A stretch of 64,000 nucleotides of DNA from the NCBI GenBank assembly GCA_027577595.1, contig JANBRJ010000048.1, positions 62,001 to 126,000 of the forward strand, given 5' to 3'. Position 1 is the first letter of the stretch. Each line of letters opens with the position of its first letter. Of this stretch, positions 1 to 10,526 are shown one piece after another. The translations under genes were made by a program, and so were the position numbers. The stretch comes from Coemansia sp. RSA 487 (lineage: Eukaryota; Kickxellomycota; Kickxellomycetes; Kickxellales; Kickxellaceae). The notes under the pieces are model-generated. The model saw only the letters and a list, made by a program, of their open reading frames with translations. It made no database searches and was not told where the DNA came from.

Positions 1-2
1 GG

Positions 3-98
3 AATGTCTTCAACAGCCTTTGCCGCCGATGGATAAAGCTTGCTGAAGCAGCGGCAAAGAAGTCCACGCGAGACTGCATAGCTATGGTGGTTCCTTGA
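3..98 (+). CDS. possible 3' end of a gene entering from the left
   Basis: A reading frame is open from base 3 to a TGA at 96-98. It gives about 31 residues, basic and alanine-rich, ending in MVVP. The codons are G/C-balanced like the real genes nearby, while the DNA after the stop turns AT-rich. It could be the last exon of a plus-strand gene whose body lies outside the window. It is too short to assign a family and could be chance. Confidence 0.25.
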   Translation, partial: NVFNSLCRRWIKLAEAAAKKSTRDCIAMVVP

Positions 99-576
99 AG
101 CAAGCACAGGTATCCTTGTTCTTAGTAGTGTCGTCATCGTTTCTAAACCGTATAAGTATAGCTGCTGGTTGTTATAATTGTTCAAATAAAATACGCAGTA
201 TGAAAATAGCTGAAGAAAGACAAAAAAGAAGTGATGCTGTCTGCATTCTAGATTGTATATTTATGAACGACCAAGCATCTGTTTGCTTTTTCAACTGTCA
301 GCGAGACAAGCATTTGTTTTTTTCTCACGGATTCCTGCATTGATATTACACAACCTGCACGCTTTGACCAGACAAAGATATCCAATCCCTATGCTGTGTT
401 TCGTTGCGCGTGATCGTGTGAAATTTGGTGCGGTTCTTCACTTTACCTCTTGCGATCTGTACATATGCTACAGATAAGGCTGCTCAGCCGTTATCAACGA
501 GAACCTGAACATTAATAAGGCTAGTCGGCTTCTGCAGCTTACAAACTGAATATGTGGATGTGGCTAAAACCACACG
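99..576. other. intergenic, no gene seen
   Basis: AT-rich spacer. The open frames here are short, with no recognisable domain or splice structure. It probably holds the 3' flank of whatever lies to the left and the 3' untranslated region of the JmjC gene. Confidence 0.5.
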
Positions 577-1956
577 CTAAAACCACATGCTAACGCTCAT
601 GCTAACACTGAGCGACCGCACATAGTGCCACCAGCGCGGCTACACGGAAAAGAAGCATGTAAATCGGAACTAGAACATTAGCATGTGCGTTTTCTATACG
701 AATCAGTTTGTTTCCTTCAGCCCATTACATGTACTTACTGGTACATAGAGAAGATCGCCTGGATTAACGACACACTCTAGATACTTGGCCTGTGCGAATA
801 GCGGAAACTGGCTATTGTCCGGTGAATCGACATCGACCTGGCTTGTGTTTGCCAGTTGAGAATCGTCCTCATACGGATAAAGACGTGCAGACTCATCGGG
901 ATTGAATAATCTAAAGTATTTGAATCCAAACACCTGTGCAAATAGATTGTCGTAGCTGTCGTAATGCAACGGAGACACTGTATTTCTAGGGCCAAGCCAA
1001 ATATTAACCTGAACATCATCGTCTGCCCTCGAACCCTCAGGATTCAACCTTCTGCATGTTTCTACTTGAGTATAGTCAGGCAGCCAGTAGTCGCGCTTTA
1101 GACGAAACGCCTGGTTCAACAGATCATGCTGTGCCAAGTACCCCGTTGCTCCTTGGTCGCTTTGGTTATTTGCAGAAGGGTAAATCACATTGTCCAGGAA
1201 CTCACCAAACGGCATCAGCTTCATGGTCCAGTCGCCTTGCGTGTAGCTCGACCCAAGCTCGACAGGCACAAGACGATGGTGTCCAACGGATTGTCGCAGA
1301 TACTCAAGGTTGCTCCACCGTCTACTATCTAGCGCTGGCCAGGACGATATTGCATTTTCGATTATAAATGGCTGGCATTTATCTGGGTCTGAAATCGTAT
1401 GCTGAAATGTCAAAATGTCCATATCATCCACAGAGTATCGCTTGATTGGATTTTGCAATTGGGGCAAGCAGTTAGGTGTGGTGTTTAGAATTGCAGGTTC
1501 TCTGGACTTAACAGCTATAGGGTGTATGTTTTCTACACATTCGGTTACTTTGTACATCCAGCGAAGGACGGCCATGGTAGGTCGACATGCAATTATTGCT
1601 TGATCAATATCGTTAAGCACAGACAGTTGCTGATCAGGGGATTTCTCGAAAAGTAAATACTCGAGACTCTCAACCAGAGCCAAAACAGCCAACATGTGCA
1701 CTCCGACAGGGTCCATATCATTCTCCTCTGCAGAACGGCCCATGACAATGCTATATAGCTGAGTAAACATCCGTTTGCCGTTCCTTGATGAATCGATGGT
1801 TCGGGTCTCTCGAGCATCGATATCAAGGCTATTATCAATATGCTCCATCAGCAACGAAACGTCTTTTATTATCGCCTGGTGAGTTTTTTGTTGGGCATAG
1901 CAAGCAACTTCGTTTTTAACAAATGACACCAGCTTTTTCAGCATATCAGCAGACAT
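577..1956 (-). CDS. JMJD5: JmjC-domain protein, JMJD5/KDM8-like
   Basis: Two exons: 1956-739 and 639-577, with a 99-bp intron (640-738, donor GTAAGT, branch CTAAT, acceptor GTGTAG). About 426 residues, the same size as animal JMJD5. Roughly the first 190 residues are a helical N-terminal region; the rest is a cupin/JmjC fold. The Fe(II)-binding HxD is in LHYDSYDN. The distal histidine is in WWHYVRSL, which only exon 2 supplies; without splicing the protein would end before it. GYLAQHDLLNQ and NTSQVDVDSPD closely match JMJD5 blocks. Family members are 2-oxoglutarate/Fe(II) oxygenases; human JMJD5 hydroxylates arginine, and its early assignment as a histone demethylase is disputed. The substrate here is unknown. 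The start is the ATG of MSADMLKK. Confidence 0.88.
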
Positions 1957-2140
1957 GATATAAATGGAAAATTTGGAAATACGAGAAAGAAAAAAAGAGG
2001 TATAAAGTTGTATTCTAGCGACATCCTGCCCAAGACAACTGCTCTAAAAGCCAAGATATTGCAATAAACAGGTCAGTCTCACGTGTTTCAAATCAAATAT
2101 ACTGTTGAACAAAGAATTCAAAAAAAGCTGAAAAATAAAG

Positions 2141-4843
2141 TCAAGCATAGGCCATTACTTCGGAGGAGTCGACATCCATCAAATCGACATTGTCGTTCTC
2201 CGCGTCATCAGCAAAATCGTCGTTATCGTCGCCAAAGCTGGCGAACACGTCTTGCATTGTGATGTCACCGCTCTCTTCCTTTTCAGCCTCAGTCTGCCGC
2301 TTTCCCTGCACAAGAAGATAGTCTAGGGTGTAATGGTTCTTATCGCAGGTGGTTCCAATGTCCTGGTGCAGGCGGGTGACACCACGTTGCAAAGTACGAA
2401 GAACCGGCTGTAGCGCAACAGACCTTGTTTTAACAAACATGCCGTGGTTTGATAGAAGCCCTGATATCCAACGCAGGTGGTATTCCAGCAGCTGGCTCGA
2501 TTCGACAATGTTAGCAATAAACTTGAGTAGGCGCTCAAGATAGGCTTCTGGAAAGTCCTTTGTAAGCAGAACAACATCCAAAGGCGGAATCAATTCGTAG
2601 ATTTCACGGATCAAGTAGTTCTCGTTCAGCCTAAATGCGTTGACCAGCGCTCGCAGATAGTCGCCCTTACGCGCAAGATCACGCACTGTATCGGGCGTCA
2701 CATCCTCGTCGAGCTCGTAGGGGTCAAAGACCATATTGTCGTCGAGCGAATAAATAAGCAGTCCTTCAGTTGACGCAGCCGCCCACTGACGACCCGTTGG
2801 AGAGAACCGAAGAGCACGTGTGCGCACCTCGGGCTTGAGCAGGCGGTTTGACTTGTCGCCCGACCTGACACCAGGAAGGCTTCTATCCGCGTGCTTCTCG
2901 GTGTCGCTGTCAATGCCATCAGAATCGATAAGGTCTGCTGGGCCAGCTTCGGTCATAAACTTGGAATTAAGTTTCTCTTGCACGCCATCCAGGGATTGGT
3001 TCTTTGAAATCTGGAACTTGCGCAAAAGAATCCCTGAGAGACGGTCGTAGAGACAAATGTACTTGCTGTTGCCTCCACCCAAAACGGCTGTGCCGTCTGC
3101 AGAGTAGCACAGGGTGCTAAAGTTCTTACCCGACGAGCTGTTTTCTGCTGTGCGGCGATCGTCTACTTTGCGACCGCCAGATATATCCCGCCTGCCTTCA
3201 ATGCTGCCCGTAGGCTCCGCCTTTGCAACATCCCAAAAGTGGATTTGGCCATCCAGCGTCGATGCACAGATCTCCTTTCCATCCGGCCTATATGCAATCG
3301 CCATTACTTCGTGGGTATGTGTCAGCTGCTCCACAATCTTTGACCGATCAAAGACGTCCCAAAGGCGCACTGTATTGTCCCAAGATCCTGAAGCCAACGA
3401 CAGGCCATCTGGGCGGAACGCAAGTGCGCTGATTGGACCTTCGTGGCCGCTGAGAACGTCCAGCAGCTTACCGGTCTGCATACTCCACATGTATATTTCA
3501 AACGTGTCTTGACAGCCGGCACAGACAATATCGCCGCTGGGATCAACAGCCAAGCTGGTAAACTGCACAGGCGTAGGCGACGTGAAAATGCGGAAGTTGC
3601 GGTAGCGCACAAGGTCATAGGCACGCACAGTGCCGTCAAGAGACGCAGAAAGAACGACCTGGCTTCCCTTCGTAAACTGTACAGCCGTCACAGCGCTAGT
3701 ATGCTCGGTGAAAGTTATAAAGCAATAGCCCGTAAGTGCATTCCACACCTTGAGCTTTGCATCGTCTCCGCCAGTAGCTACATATTGCCCGTCGCCAGAG
3801 TACGCGATGCACGACATGTCGTAAAAGTGGCCCTGCTGCTTGAGCACGTATGTCTCGCTTTGCCATTCCCAGACCAGGAGCTGGCCGAGCTTGGACGATC
3901 CAAATGCCAGCCATTCTCCTGAGGGGTTGATCGCAACGGTATTGATCTTTTTGCGCGAGATCGAAAGCGAGTGGATCTTGTTGAACTCGGGCATTTCCCA
4001 GATCCCAAAAACGCCGTTGGTAAGGCCGAGAACAAGCAGCTGTGTGCTAGGGTTGAATGCAGCACTCTGAACCTTTGCGTTCTGCATTGTATAGTGGCGG
4101 CTCTCGGTAAACCATATGGTACGCAGCAGATGTCCTTCTTCGTCACGCGGGAACTCACCAAACGTCAGATCTTCTTCAACTCCATGCGGTCTGAAACGTC
4201 TCACGCACACAGCGCCATCGACACTGACCGTGTAGATCGCACGCATGTCTTTCGAAAACCAAGAGCCAACGACTGCGTATCTATGCCCCGAAAGCGTCGT
4301 ATGTTCAAAGCCCTCGATCTTGTTGACCGAGAAGATTTTCGTGGTCATATCCTTTGAGGAGGTTAAAAAGAACCGCGAGTCTGGCGACCAGCTTATATGC
4401 GTGATATCGTCATAGTGGCCAGAGTATTTTCGGTGGAGCTCGAACGGCGCAAACTCACGGGTAAATCCAGGCGATCTCCACACCTCGATGTTGCGGCCAA
4501 GTCCAACGGCGAAGTACCTTCCATCTGGCGAAAACTGGATGTCGCGTACCTTATCTTTCAGATTAAAGTAGTTCAGGACAGTGCGTTTGCGGAAGTTGAC
4601 AAGAAGCGTTTGTCCAAGCTCATCGATCGAAAGCAGCAAGTTCCCGTTTGGCGATAAGACAATTCTCCGGATATCGCGCTTGTTCTCGAACGGAAGTGTT
4701 TCGGTTTTGTTGTTGACAAGATCAAACACTGTGACACGGTTACCCACAGGGCTCAGGATCGAGTTTCCATCGGGCGTGAACACGAGGTTGCCCTTTTTGT
4801 AGACAGTGCCGCAGAGGTTTGAAAACTTGAAACCAGTCTTCAT
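2141..4843 (-). CDS. PWP2: Periodic tryptophan protein 2 (UtpB, U3 processome)
   Basis: An intronless 900-residue protein. It begins MKTGFKFSNLCGTVYKKGN, typical of PWP2. Twelve or more WD40 blades span about residues 10-720 (for example SGSWDNTVRLWDVF), then comes the C-terminal helical Utp12-type region (GDYLRALVNAFRLNEN) and an acidic tail. PWP2/Utp1 is a core UtpB subunit of the small-subunit processome. It helps U3 snoRNA and the 5' external spacer organise early 18S rRNA processing in the nucleolus. Length matches the family (yeast Pwp2 is about 920 residues). It is divergent with SGT1 across a 441-bp spacer. Confidence 0.97.
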   Translation of the reverse strand: MKTGFKFSNLCGTVYKKGNLVFTPDGNSILSPVGNRVTVFDLVNNKTETLPFENKRDIRRIVLSPNGNLLLSIDELGQTLLVNFRKRTVLNYFNLKDKVRDIQFSPDGRYFAVGLGRNIEVWRSPGFTREFAPFELHRKYSGHYDDITHISWSPDSRFFLTSSKDMTTKIFSVNKIEGFEHTTLSGHRYAVVGSWFSKDMRAIYTVSVDGAVCVRRFRPHGVEEDLTFGEFPRDEEGHLLRTIWFTESRHYTMQNAKVQSAAFNPSTQLLVLGLTNGVFGIWEMPEFNKIHSLSISRKKINTVAINPSGEWLAFGSSKLGQLLVWEWQSETYVLKQQGHFYDMSCIAYSGDGQYVATGGDDAKLKVWNALTGYCFITFTEHTSAVTAVQFTKGSQVVLSASLDGTVRAYDLVRYRNFRIFTSPTPVQFTSLAVDPSGDIVCAGCQDTFEIYMWSMQTGKLLDVLSGHEGPISALAFRPDGLSLASGSWDNTVRLWDVFDRSKIVEQLTHTHEVMAIAYRPDGKEICASTLDGQIHFWDVAKAEPTGSIEGRRDISGGRKVDDRRTAENSSSGKNFSTLCYSADGTAVLGGGNSKYICLYDRLSGILLRKFQISKNQSLDGVQEKLNSKFMTEAGPADLIDSDGIDSDTEKHADRSLPGVRSGDKSNRLLKPEVRTRALRFSPTGRQWAAASTEGLLIYSLDDNMVFDPYELDEDVTPDTVRDLARKGDYLRALVNAFRLNENYLIREIYELIPPLDVVLLTKDFPEAYLERLLKFIANIVESSQLLEYHLRWISGLLSNHGMFVKTRSVALQPVLRTLQRGVTRLHQDIGTTCDKNHYTLDYLLVQGKRQTEAEKEESGDITMQDVFASFGDDNDDFADDAENDNVDLMDVDSSEVMAYA

Positions 4844-5284
4844 GAGTGCCTATACGATTTTATTCGAAAGAGTCGATGATATGTGTATATATAAAAAGGA
4901 CCAACAAAATAGACTATGAAGAAAGAAAAGGCTGCTTTCGAAGTGTGAAGCAAACGTTAAAAAGTGTCAACTGAAAAAAAATGAAAATTTGATCTCAAAA
5001 AAAAACAGGCATAACATTGATCTGATCGATGATTTGATCCGTGTTCACAAAACGCCCAAGGGCACAAAGAGTGACAACATCGCTCTTTGGCTCAAAGTTC
5101 TACGGCATTCTTTTGGAAAAGGAGGAAAGTACAAAAGGTATGTGCTTCTTTGGTTTGCTGCGTATAAAAAGAAAAGCGAACACTTCTTTCTCCAAGTTTT
5201 TATGTAATTTCTGTTCTACTGCTTACTTTTTTCATTTACAATCCCGCATTAAATTTATCCAACCTGTTAGCTGACAAGTGTAAA
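4844..5284. promoter_or_regulatory. divergent PWP2/SGT1 promoter region
   Basis: A spacer between two outward-facing start codons. It has A-rich runs on the PWP2 side and a T/C-rich stretch before SGT1. No single factor site is clear enough to name. Confidence 0.5.
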
Positions 5285-6349
5285 ATGTCGCAAAAGGCTG
5301 CAAGCAAGAGTGCCGCAAAGGCACTGTTTCAAAGGGCGAACGAGGCCTACTTTGACGACGAATTCGAACAGGCAGAGTCCCTGTTTACCCAGGCAATAGC
5401 ATCGGACAGCACCGTGGGCGACTACTACCTCAAGCGCGCCCTGGTTCGCAGAAAGCTTGAAAACACCGATGGAGCCGCCAAGGATGCGCGTAAGGCGGCC
5501 GACCTCACAGCAGACAAAACCGAATTTCTGCGTCAGTACTTCAAAGCTCTGCATCTGCACGGAAAATGGTCATATGAGCTGAAGCAGTATGACGATGCTG
5601 CCGAGTCTCTGCGCAAGGCTGCTCTGATTAACCCAACCCATGAGGAAGTTAAGGACCTTCTAGATAAGACGGAGCCTCTGACCACGCCCAAGCCTGAACC
5701 CGTTGCTAGTGTCCCAGCCAAGGAGCCATCAATAGAAGCTGCCGCAGAGGTTGTGCCAAAGCGCCCCCAGGTGCGCCACGAATGGTACCAGAACGACGAT
5801 TTTGTCATTATCGAGGTGTTCATCAAGCGTGTGCAAAAGGATGCTGCTAGCATCGAGTTTGACACAAAATCAGTGTCAGTGTCGGTGAAGATGCCGACTG
5901 GGTCCGAAAACAACTTTGAGTTCGAACCCCTTATGCATGACATTGTGCCGAGTGAGTCTGTCTATGAAGTTCTCAGCACCAAGATCGAAATCCGCATGAA
6001 AAAGGCTTCGGCTGGCCAAAAGTGGGACCATCTGGAGGAGTCAGAAGCACAGCAGATAGCAAAGAGCAACAAACTTAGTTCGCTTGGAACCTCGCGGCAG
6101 GGTATTTCGTGGGATTCCATTGCTGCAGATGCAGAGAAGGAGACAAAGGTCAAGCCCAGCGACCAGGGCGTCAACCAGCTGTTCCAGTCCATCTTCAAGG
6201 ATGCCGACGATGACACTCGCCGTGCGATGATGAAGAGCTACGTTGAGAGCAACGGCACTGCTCTAAGCACTGACTGGAAGAGCGTGTCCAAGGGCCCCGT
6301 CGAGACTGTTCCTCCTGCCGACACAATTGCAAAGCCCTACTCGAGATAA
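5285..6349 (+). CDS. SGT1: SGT1 co-chaperone (TPR-CS-SGS)
   Basis: An intronless 354-residue protein with all three SGT1 modules in order. TPR repeats lie at about 8-115 (ALFQRANEAYFDDEFEQAES). The CS domain is at about 165-250 and begins VRHEWYQNDDFVIIEVFIK. The C-terminal SGS domain contains SWDSIAADAEKE and NQLFQSIFKDADDDTRRAM. SGT1 is an Hsp90 adaptor needed for kinetochore assembly and SCF ubiquitin ligase function (it binds Skp1). Complete, with normal length for the family. Confidence 0.97.
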   Translation: MSQKAASKSAAKALFQRANEAYFDDEFEQAESLFTQAIASDSTVGDYYLKRALVRRKLENTDGAAKDARKAADLTADKTEFLRQYFKALHLHGKWSYELKQYDDAAESLRKAALINPTHEEVKDLLDKTEPLTTPKPEPVASVPAKEPSIEAAAEVVPKRPQVRHEWYQNDDFVIIEVFIKRVQKDAASIEFDTKSVSVSVKMPTGSENNFEFEPLMHDIVPSESVYEVLSTKIEIRMKKASAGQKWDHLEESEAQQIAKSNKLSSLGTSRQGISWDSIAADAEKETKVKPSDQGVNQLFQSIFKDADDDTRRAMMKSYVESNGTALSTDWKSVSKGPVETVPPADTIAKPYSR

Positions 6350-6881
6350 AATGGAGAAAACATGACTCGTTCAAGCACCTTTTTTTAATAAAAAAACTAC
6401 CAGTTGAACTTTCTATATTTTAATGTAAGCATCGCACGAGGGCTATCTAGCATTCCTCAATATTGTTGCTTTGGGCATCTAGATGCGCTTCCTCAAGCAC
6501 ATCACTAAACGGGAGGTAATGTGTCCTGCCATATATATATATATGCCTTGTAGCAATACAGCACGATGTCGAATACTGTAGTTTGCAAAACTAGCTGTGT
6601 TGAATAAGAAGGATGTGTCCAGATCCTCGAACAGAGCAGTTGTAATTGATATGCACGTGACTACTAATCTAATTTGACAAATTAGACTGTAGCCCTTATT
6701 TTTCTTATACGCGATTACGTGTTCACACAAACCAGCAAACGCAAGCATCTTCTCTGTTTCTTCTTGTCAACATATAAATACATTTCATTGCTTCCTTTCT
6801 TTACTTTATGTTTTTACCGAGTATTCTACCTACATCACAGATTTCAACATAAAAAAGCACTCTTAGAGCAAACAAGACATA
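6350..6881. other. SGT1-RPN11 intergenic region
   Basis: An AT-rich spacer with the SGT1 3' flank (AATAAA-like around 6387) and the RPN11 promoter. It contains a short TA microsatellite near 6532-6544. No gene is seen, and no PACE-type proteasome element (GGTGGCAAA) was found by eye. Confidence 0.5.
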
Positions 6882-7802
6882 ATGGATTTTCCACAGTACA
6901 TGGGAATGGGCGGGCAAGGAGCCGATTTGCACGAGACGCAAATACCAGACAACTCCGAAACGATCCAAATATCGTCTCTAGCGCTTCTAAAGATGCTAAA
7001 GCACGGCCGGGCTGGCGTGCCTATGGAAGTGATGGGGCTTATGCTTGGTGATTTCGTGGACGACTACACTGTTCGTGTAGTAGATGTGTTTGCAATGCCT
7101 CAATCAGGAACAAGCGTGTCAGTCGAAGCGATCGATGAGGCGTACCAGGCGGCGATGATGGAGATGCTGAAGCAGACGGGACGTGTCGAGTCTGTGGTTG
7201 GGTGGTACCATTCGCATCCGGGTTTCGGGTGCTGGCTTTCGAGCGTCGATATAAACACGCAGCAGGCGTTCGAGAGGCTCAATAGCAGAGCTGTAGCTGT
7301 GGTGGTTGACCCGATCCAGTCGGTTCGCGGCAAAGTTGTCATCGATGCGTTCCGCCTTATTAACTCGACTGCTGCGGTCACCGGTATGGAGCCCAGACAG
7401 TCGACGTCGAACATCGGACAGCTGCACAAGGCCAGCATCCAGGCGCTTGTCCATGGACTCAACAGACAGTACTACTCGATGGCCATTGATTACAGGAAGA
7501 ACGAGCTGGAGGAGAAAATGCTGTTGAACCTCAACAAGAAACAGTGGTCGCACGGAATGACGCTGAATAACTTTAGCACGCACTGCGAAGGAAACAAGGC
7601 GGCGGTTGAGAGCATGCTTAAACTAGCAGAATCGTATACCAAGTCGGTCCAGGAGGAGCAGAAGCTCACAGCTGAGGAGCTAAAGACCCGCCATGTCGGT
7701 AAGCAGGACCCGAAGCGGCACTTGCAGGTGACGGTCGAGGAAGTCATGGGCAACAACATTGTGCAGTCTTTGGGAACGGCAATTGACGAGCAAGCACTGT
7801 AA
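6882..7802 (+). CDS. RPN11: 26S proteasome deubiquitinase Rpn11 (PSMD14)
   Basis: Intronless, 306 residues. The MPN domain at about 27-165 carries the complete JAMM zinc site: the glutamate in [11 protein letters not shown] and [14 protein letters not shown] (HxHx7Sx2D). The insert and the C-terminal helices ([18 protein letters not shown]) match Rpn11. It is the zinc-dependent lid subunit that removes ubiquitin chains from substrates as they enter the 20S core. Very conserved and intact. Confidence 0.98.
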   Translation: MDFPQYMGMGGQGADLHETQIPDNSETIQISSLALLKMLKHGRAGVPMEVMGLMLGDFVDDYTVRVVDVFAMPQSGTSVSVEAIDEAYQAAMMEMLKQTGRVESVVGWYHSHPGFGCWLSSVDINTQQAFERLNSRAVAVVVDPIQSVRGKVVIDAFRLINSTAAVTGMEPRQSTSNIGQLHKASIQALVHGLNRQYYSMAIDYRKNELEEKMLLNLNKKQWSHGMTLNNFSTHCEGNKAAVESMLKLAESYTKSVQEEQKLTAEELKTRHVGKQDPKRHLQVTVEEVMGNNIVQSLGTAIDEQAL

Positions 7803-7994
7803 GCAAAACAGATCTGTTCTTGTTCTTGCTCCGCCTTGCCTTTTTTCCCCTTTACCGCCTTTTTCATAAAGTCCACAGTATTAAAAACATATAACAAACA
7901 TACCATATATTGCAGCAAATATGCTAAGGAAGGATAAATTGAATGGAAAAGAAGAAAAACTACAGAGCTTTGCGAACGTGTGGAATGTTATAGT

Positions 7995-8435
7995 TCAAGC
8001 CACTTGGTATGCTGGAGAATAACGCTGGTCATCGGTCAGCTTATCGACAGATAGGCGGTTGAGCTTTTCGAGAAAGCCCTGGATGTCGCTTTCACGCCGT
8101 TCGACTCTTGGCACACAGTCCTGGTTGGGGAACCTCAGGCGGCCCATTCTGCTGAGCGTCGATGCCAGCTGCGCAACTTGCATGTCGCGTTTTTTGGCGG
8201 ACGACAGAACAACTCGCTGGGACTGCATCGTTGCAGACGACTGCGACTGTGCGTGCCGCGAAAGAATGTCGTCCAGGTCTGACTCCCTCTGCTCGTGGCT
8301 GCATAGCTGTTTGTGTTCCTTGGCTGTGTTGGGCGACAGAAGCAACGCGCGAGAGTTCGTGGTTTCTACCGAAACAAGCGAGTCCTGGCTACAGGATGCC
8401 GACTCAATACCGGGGTATGCTGAAATCATTGCCAT
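7995..8435 (-). CDS. unknown 146-aa protein, NQD/RRES motif family (member 1)
   Basis: Not recognised. A serine- and glutamine-rich polar protein with no signal peptide or membrane segment. Near the C-terminus it has NQDCVPRVERRES followed by the helix-like DIQGFLEKLNRLS. The protein at 10527-11303 has a related block, NQDFTPQRVRRIES, also followed by short leucine/arginine helices. The two are on the same strand and separated only by an SDR gene, which suggests an old local duplication or two members of one small family. It converges with RPN11 (192-bp gap). Function unknown. Confidence 0.6.
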   Translation of the reverse strand: MAMISAYPGIESASCSQDSLVSVETTNSRALLLSPNTAKEHKQLCSHEQRESDLDDILSRHAQSQSSATMQSQRVVLSSAKKRDMQVAQLASTLSRMGRLRFPNQDCVPRVERRESDIQGFLEKLNRLSVDKLTDDQRYSPAYQVA

Positions 8436-9354
8436 GTAGGTTGGGTCTATGTGTAACTAAGACAGAGTACGGATATACAAATAAAGAATAAGTAAGGTTT
8501 TGAAGGTGCAATAAATGGGTGTTTACGGAGGAGAGAGTTTAGAAAATAAGTGTATGTCAAAAAGAAACAAAAATGAACTAGAGAGGAGAGAAGCACGATT
8601 CATGCGGGTTTGTTGACAAACTACTACACTGTGCAACCTGTGTAATCCGTGCAATCTGGGCATGTGGGAAAGCGACAAGGGCGATATAAAAAAGCGAGGC
8701 TTTGTTGTTAGCTAGGAAGTAAGCGCAAATCCTCGGGCTTTTAAACTGGGGAGCAAGCCAAAAAAGCCTCTCCACAAGAACACTTGCACTTTGCTGTCCA
8801 ACAACAAACAATGACCACAAGAGATGCAAATTGGATGCATGCCTTTTATTTGTTGACAGCAGAACGTCCCCCAAAAGGCAATGGCTCTGGCAGAGGGACA
8901 ATGCTCCTTGTACATGTCAGTTGTTTATTTGCATTTGTCGATGGCTGCATTTGGAACATGAACCTTCTGGTCTTGGTTCTGTGTGATGGGCTCAAGAAAA
9001 CAAAAAAGGACAACAGCTGCGTTGAGTCCTCCCACCAGCTATTAACGCAGCTACTTTTTTGTCTCCTAGAAGAGCAAGAAAAGGATGGAGGGAGCCCAAA
9101 CTGAAGCCAGAGTTTAATTAAGCCTTGTTCTACTGCACCAGGAGCGTGAGGTGTGTAGATAAAAAGAACAAGACCCACCCAGGAACAACGGCCGCTGGAT
9201 CCTTTCGTTGTCAGCGAGCTGCTCCCTGGCCTCCCCACATTTTCTGGTCTTTCCTGCTAGGATGCTCAGTGTGCAGTAAGCATGTGGTCCTTTGCTGTGC
9301 AAGACCCTCTTGCTTTCCATCCTCCACAATAGGATTCAGAAAAATGCGCTACAG
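8436..9354. other. intergenic, no gene seen
   Basis: 919 bp upstream of the small gene and downstream of the SDR gene. Open frames on both strands lack domain similarity or consistent codon use. It presumably holds the promoter of the 7995-8435 gene and the SDR 3' flank. Confidence 0.4.
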
Positions 9355-10308
9355 TCAGGCCAGTCCATACTTCTTTCGCGCCAGGTACTCGACAAGCGAC
9401 GGAGCCAGCGCATACAACGCAACGCTGATTCTATATGGCAGCGGTGTGACCAGCTCTCTTTCGCGCAAGGCGGCTGCACGGATGATCTGCCGAGCACATG
9501 TATGCGACGACATCTTGCCACGCTGGGACCCTGCAGCACTGTCGGATGACCCGTCAACAGCCGATTGGCGCAGATCAGTGGCCACAGTTCCCGGATACAC
9601 GATAGTGACAGCCACGCCAAGCCGGGAGTGGATCTCCATCCGCAGGGCACTAAAGTACCCAGACACTGCCTGTTTGCTGGCCGTGTAGAGCGAGCGCGTT
9701 GGGGCGGCAACCAGGGCCGCCATCGACGACACCACGACGATGCTGCCCTTAGCGCGTGCCAGCATCGGCAGAAACAGCCCTGCCACGGCTACGGGCGCAT
9801 GCAAGTTGACGTCCATTATCTGACGCATCATCCCATCCGCCCGATCCGCACACGCCTGGCCCACTATGATGGGTGGTGCGCGGGGATCTGTTGCCCTGGC
9901 CACGTCAATGTCCCAGAGCTCTGTTACGGGGCGCACAGATATCGCCCCTGCGTTCAGCACAAGATAGTCGGTCGCTCCGTCCCAGAGCTCCATTGCTCTG
10001 TCGCGTAGTGCGATTTGCGTTTCTCTCTCAGTAATGTCGCCAATGACCACATCGACTGCACTGGAGGCTGGCTGTGCAACGGATAGGCAGTCCTCGGCAA
10101 CCTGATCCAGCTCATATTTTCTTCTGGCACACAGCAGCAGGTGCGCTCCGCACCGGGCGTACTCTAGCGCCATGCTGCGCCCGATCCCCGACGACGCCCC
10201 AACTATAACAACCCGGCACCCAATGACGCTTGGCGTTGGCCGCATCCTTCGCAGAACCGTGTAGCTTACGACGCTGGTAACCAGCACTGTCGCTATCCAG
10301 GACAACAT
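9355..10308 (-). CDS. membrane-anchored short-chain dehydrogenase/reductase (DHRS7-like)
   Basis: 317 residues. An N-terminal hydrophobic helix (about 1-20, MLSWIATVLVTSVVSYTVL) followed by arginines suggests an ER or lipid-droplet anchor. A classical SDR Rossmann fold follows: cofactor loop GASSGIG (about 37-43), NAG (about 118-120), catalytic serine in SIVVVSSMAA, and the YTASK tyrosine/lysine pair. CARRKYEL after beta-2 suggests NADPH preference. The C-terminal helix ends KKYGLA. The layout resembles DHRS7/DHRS7B and yeast 3-ketosphinganine-type reductases; the substrate cannot be assigned. Complete. Confidence 0.85.
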   Translation of the reverse strand: MLSWIATVLVTSVVSYTVLRRMRPTPSVIGCRVVIVGASSGIGRSMALEYARCGAHLLLCARRKYELDQVAEDCLSVAQPASSAVDVVIGDITERETQIALRDRAMELWDGATDYLVLNAGAISVRPVTELWDIDVARATDPRAPPIIVGQACADRADGMMRQIMDVNLHAPVAVAGLFLPMLARAKGSIVVVSSMAALVAAPTRSLYTASKQAVSGYFSALRMEIHSRLGVAVTIVYPGTVATDLRQSAVDGSSDSAAGSQRGKMSSHTCARQIIRAAALRERELVTPLPYRISVALYALAPSLVEYLARKKYGLA

Positions 10309-10526
10309 TTTGTAACTATTAACAAAATCAAAAGACCGAAACAGATATTTTTTCTGACAAACCAGGCCACCACCAGCACTTCAAAGCCAAGCACAAGATT
10401 TTCGTTTTTTCCACAGAAGTTCAATGTTAGGGGAGGATTGGAATATGTTAAAAGTAAGACGAAAGAGCTGTCGCATACATTTTTGTCGTGTTGTTTTTTT
10501 AGAGGCTATTGGTAGTAGGCATGTTG

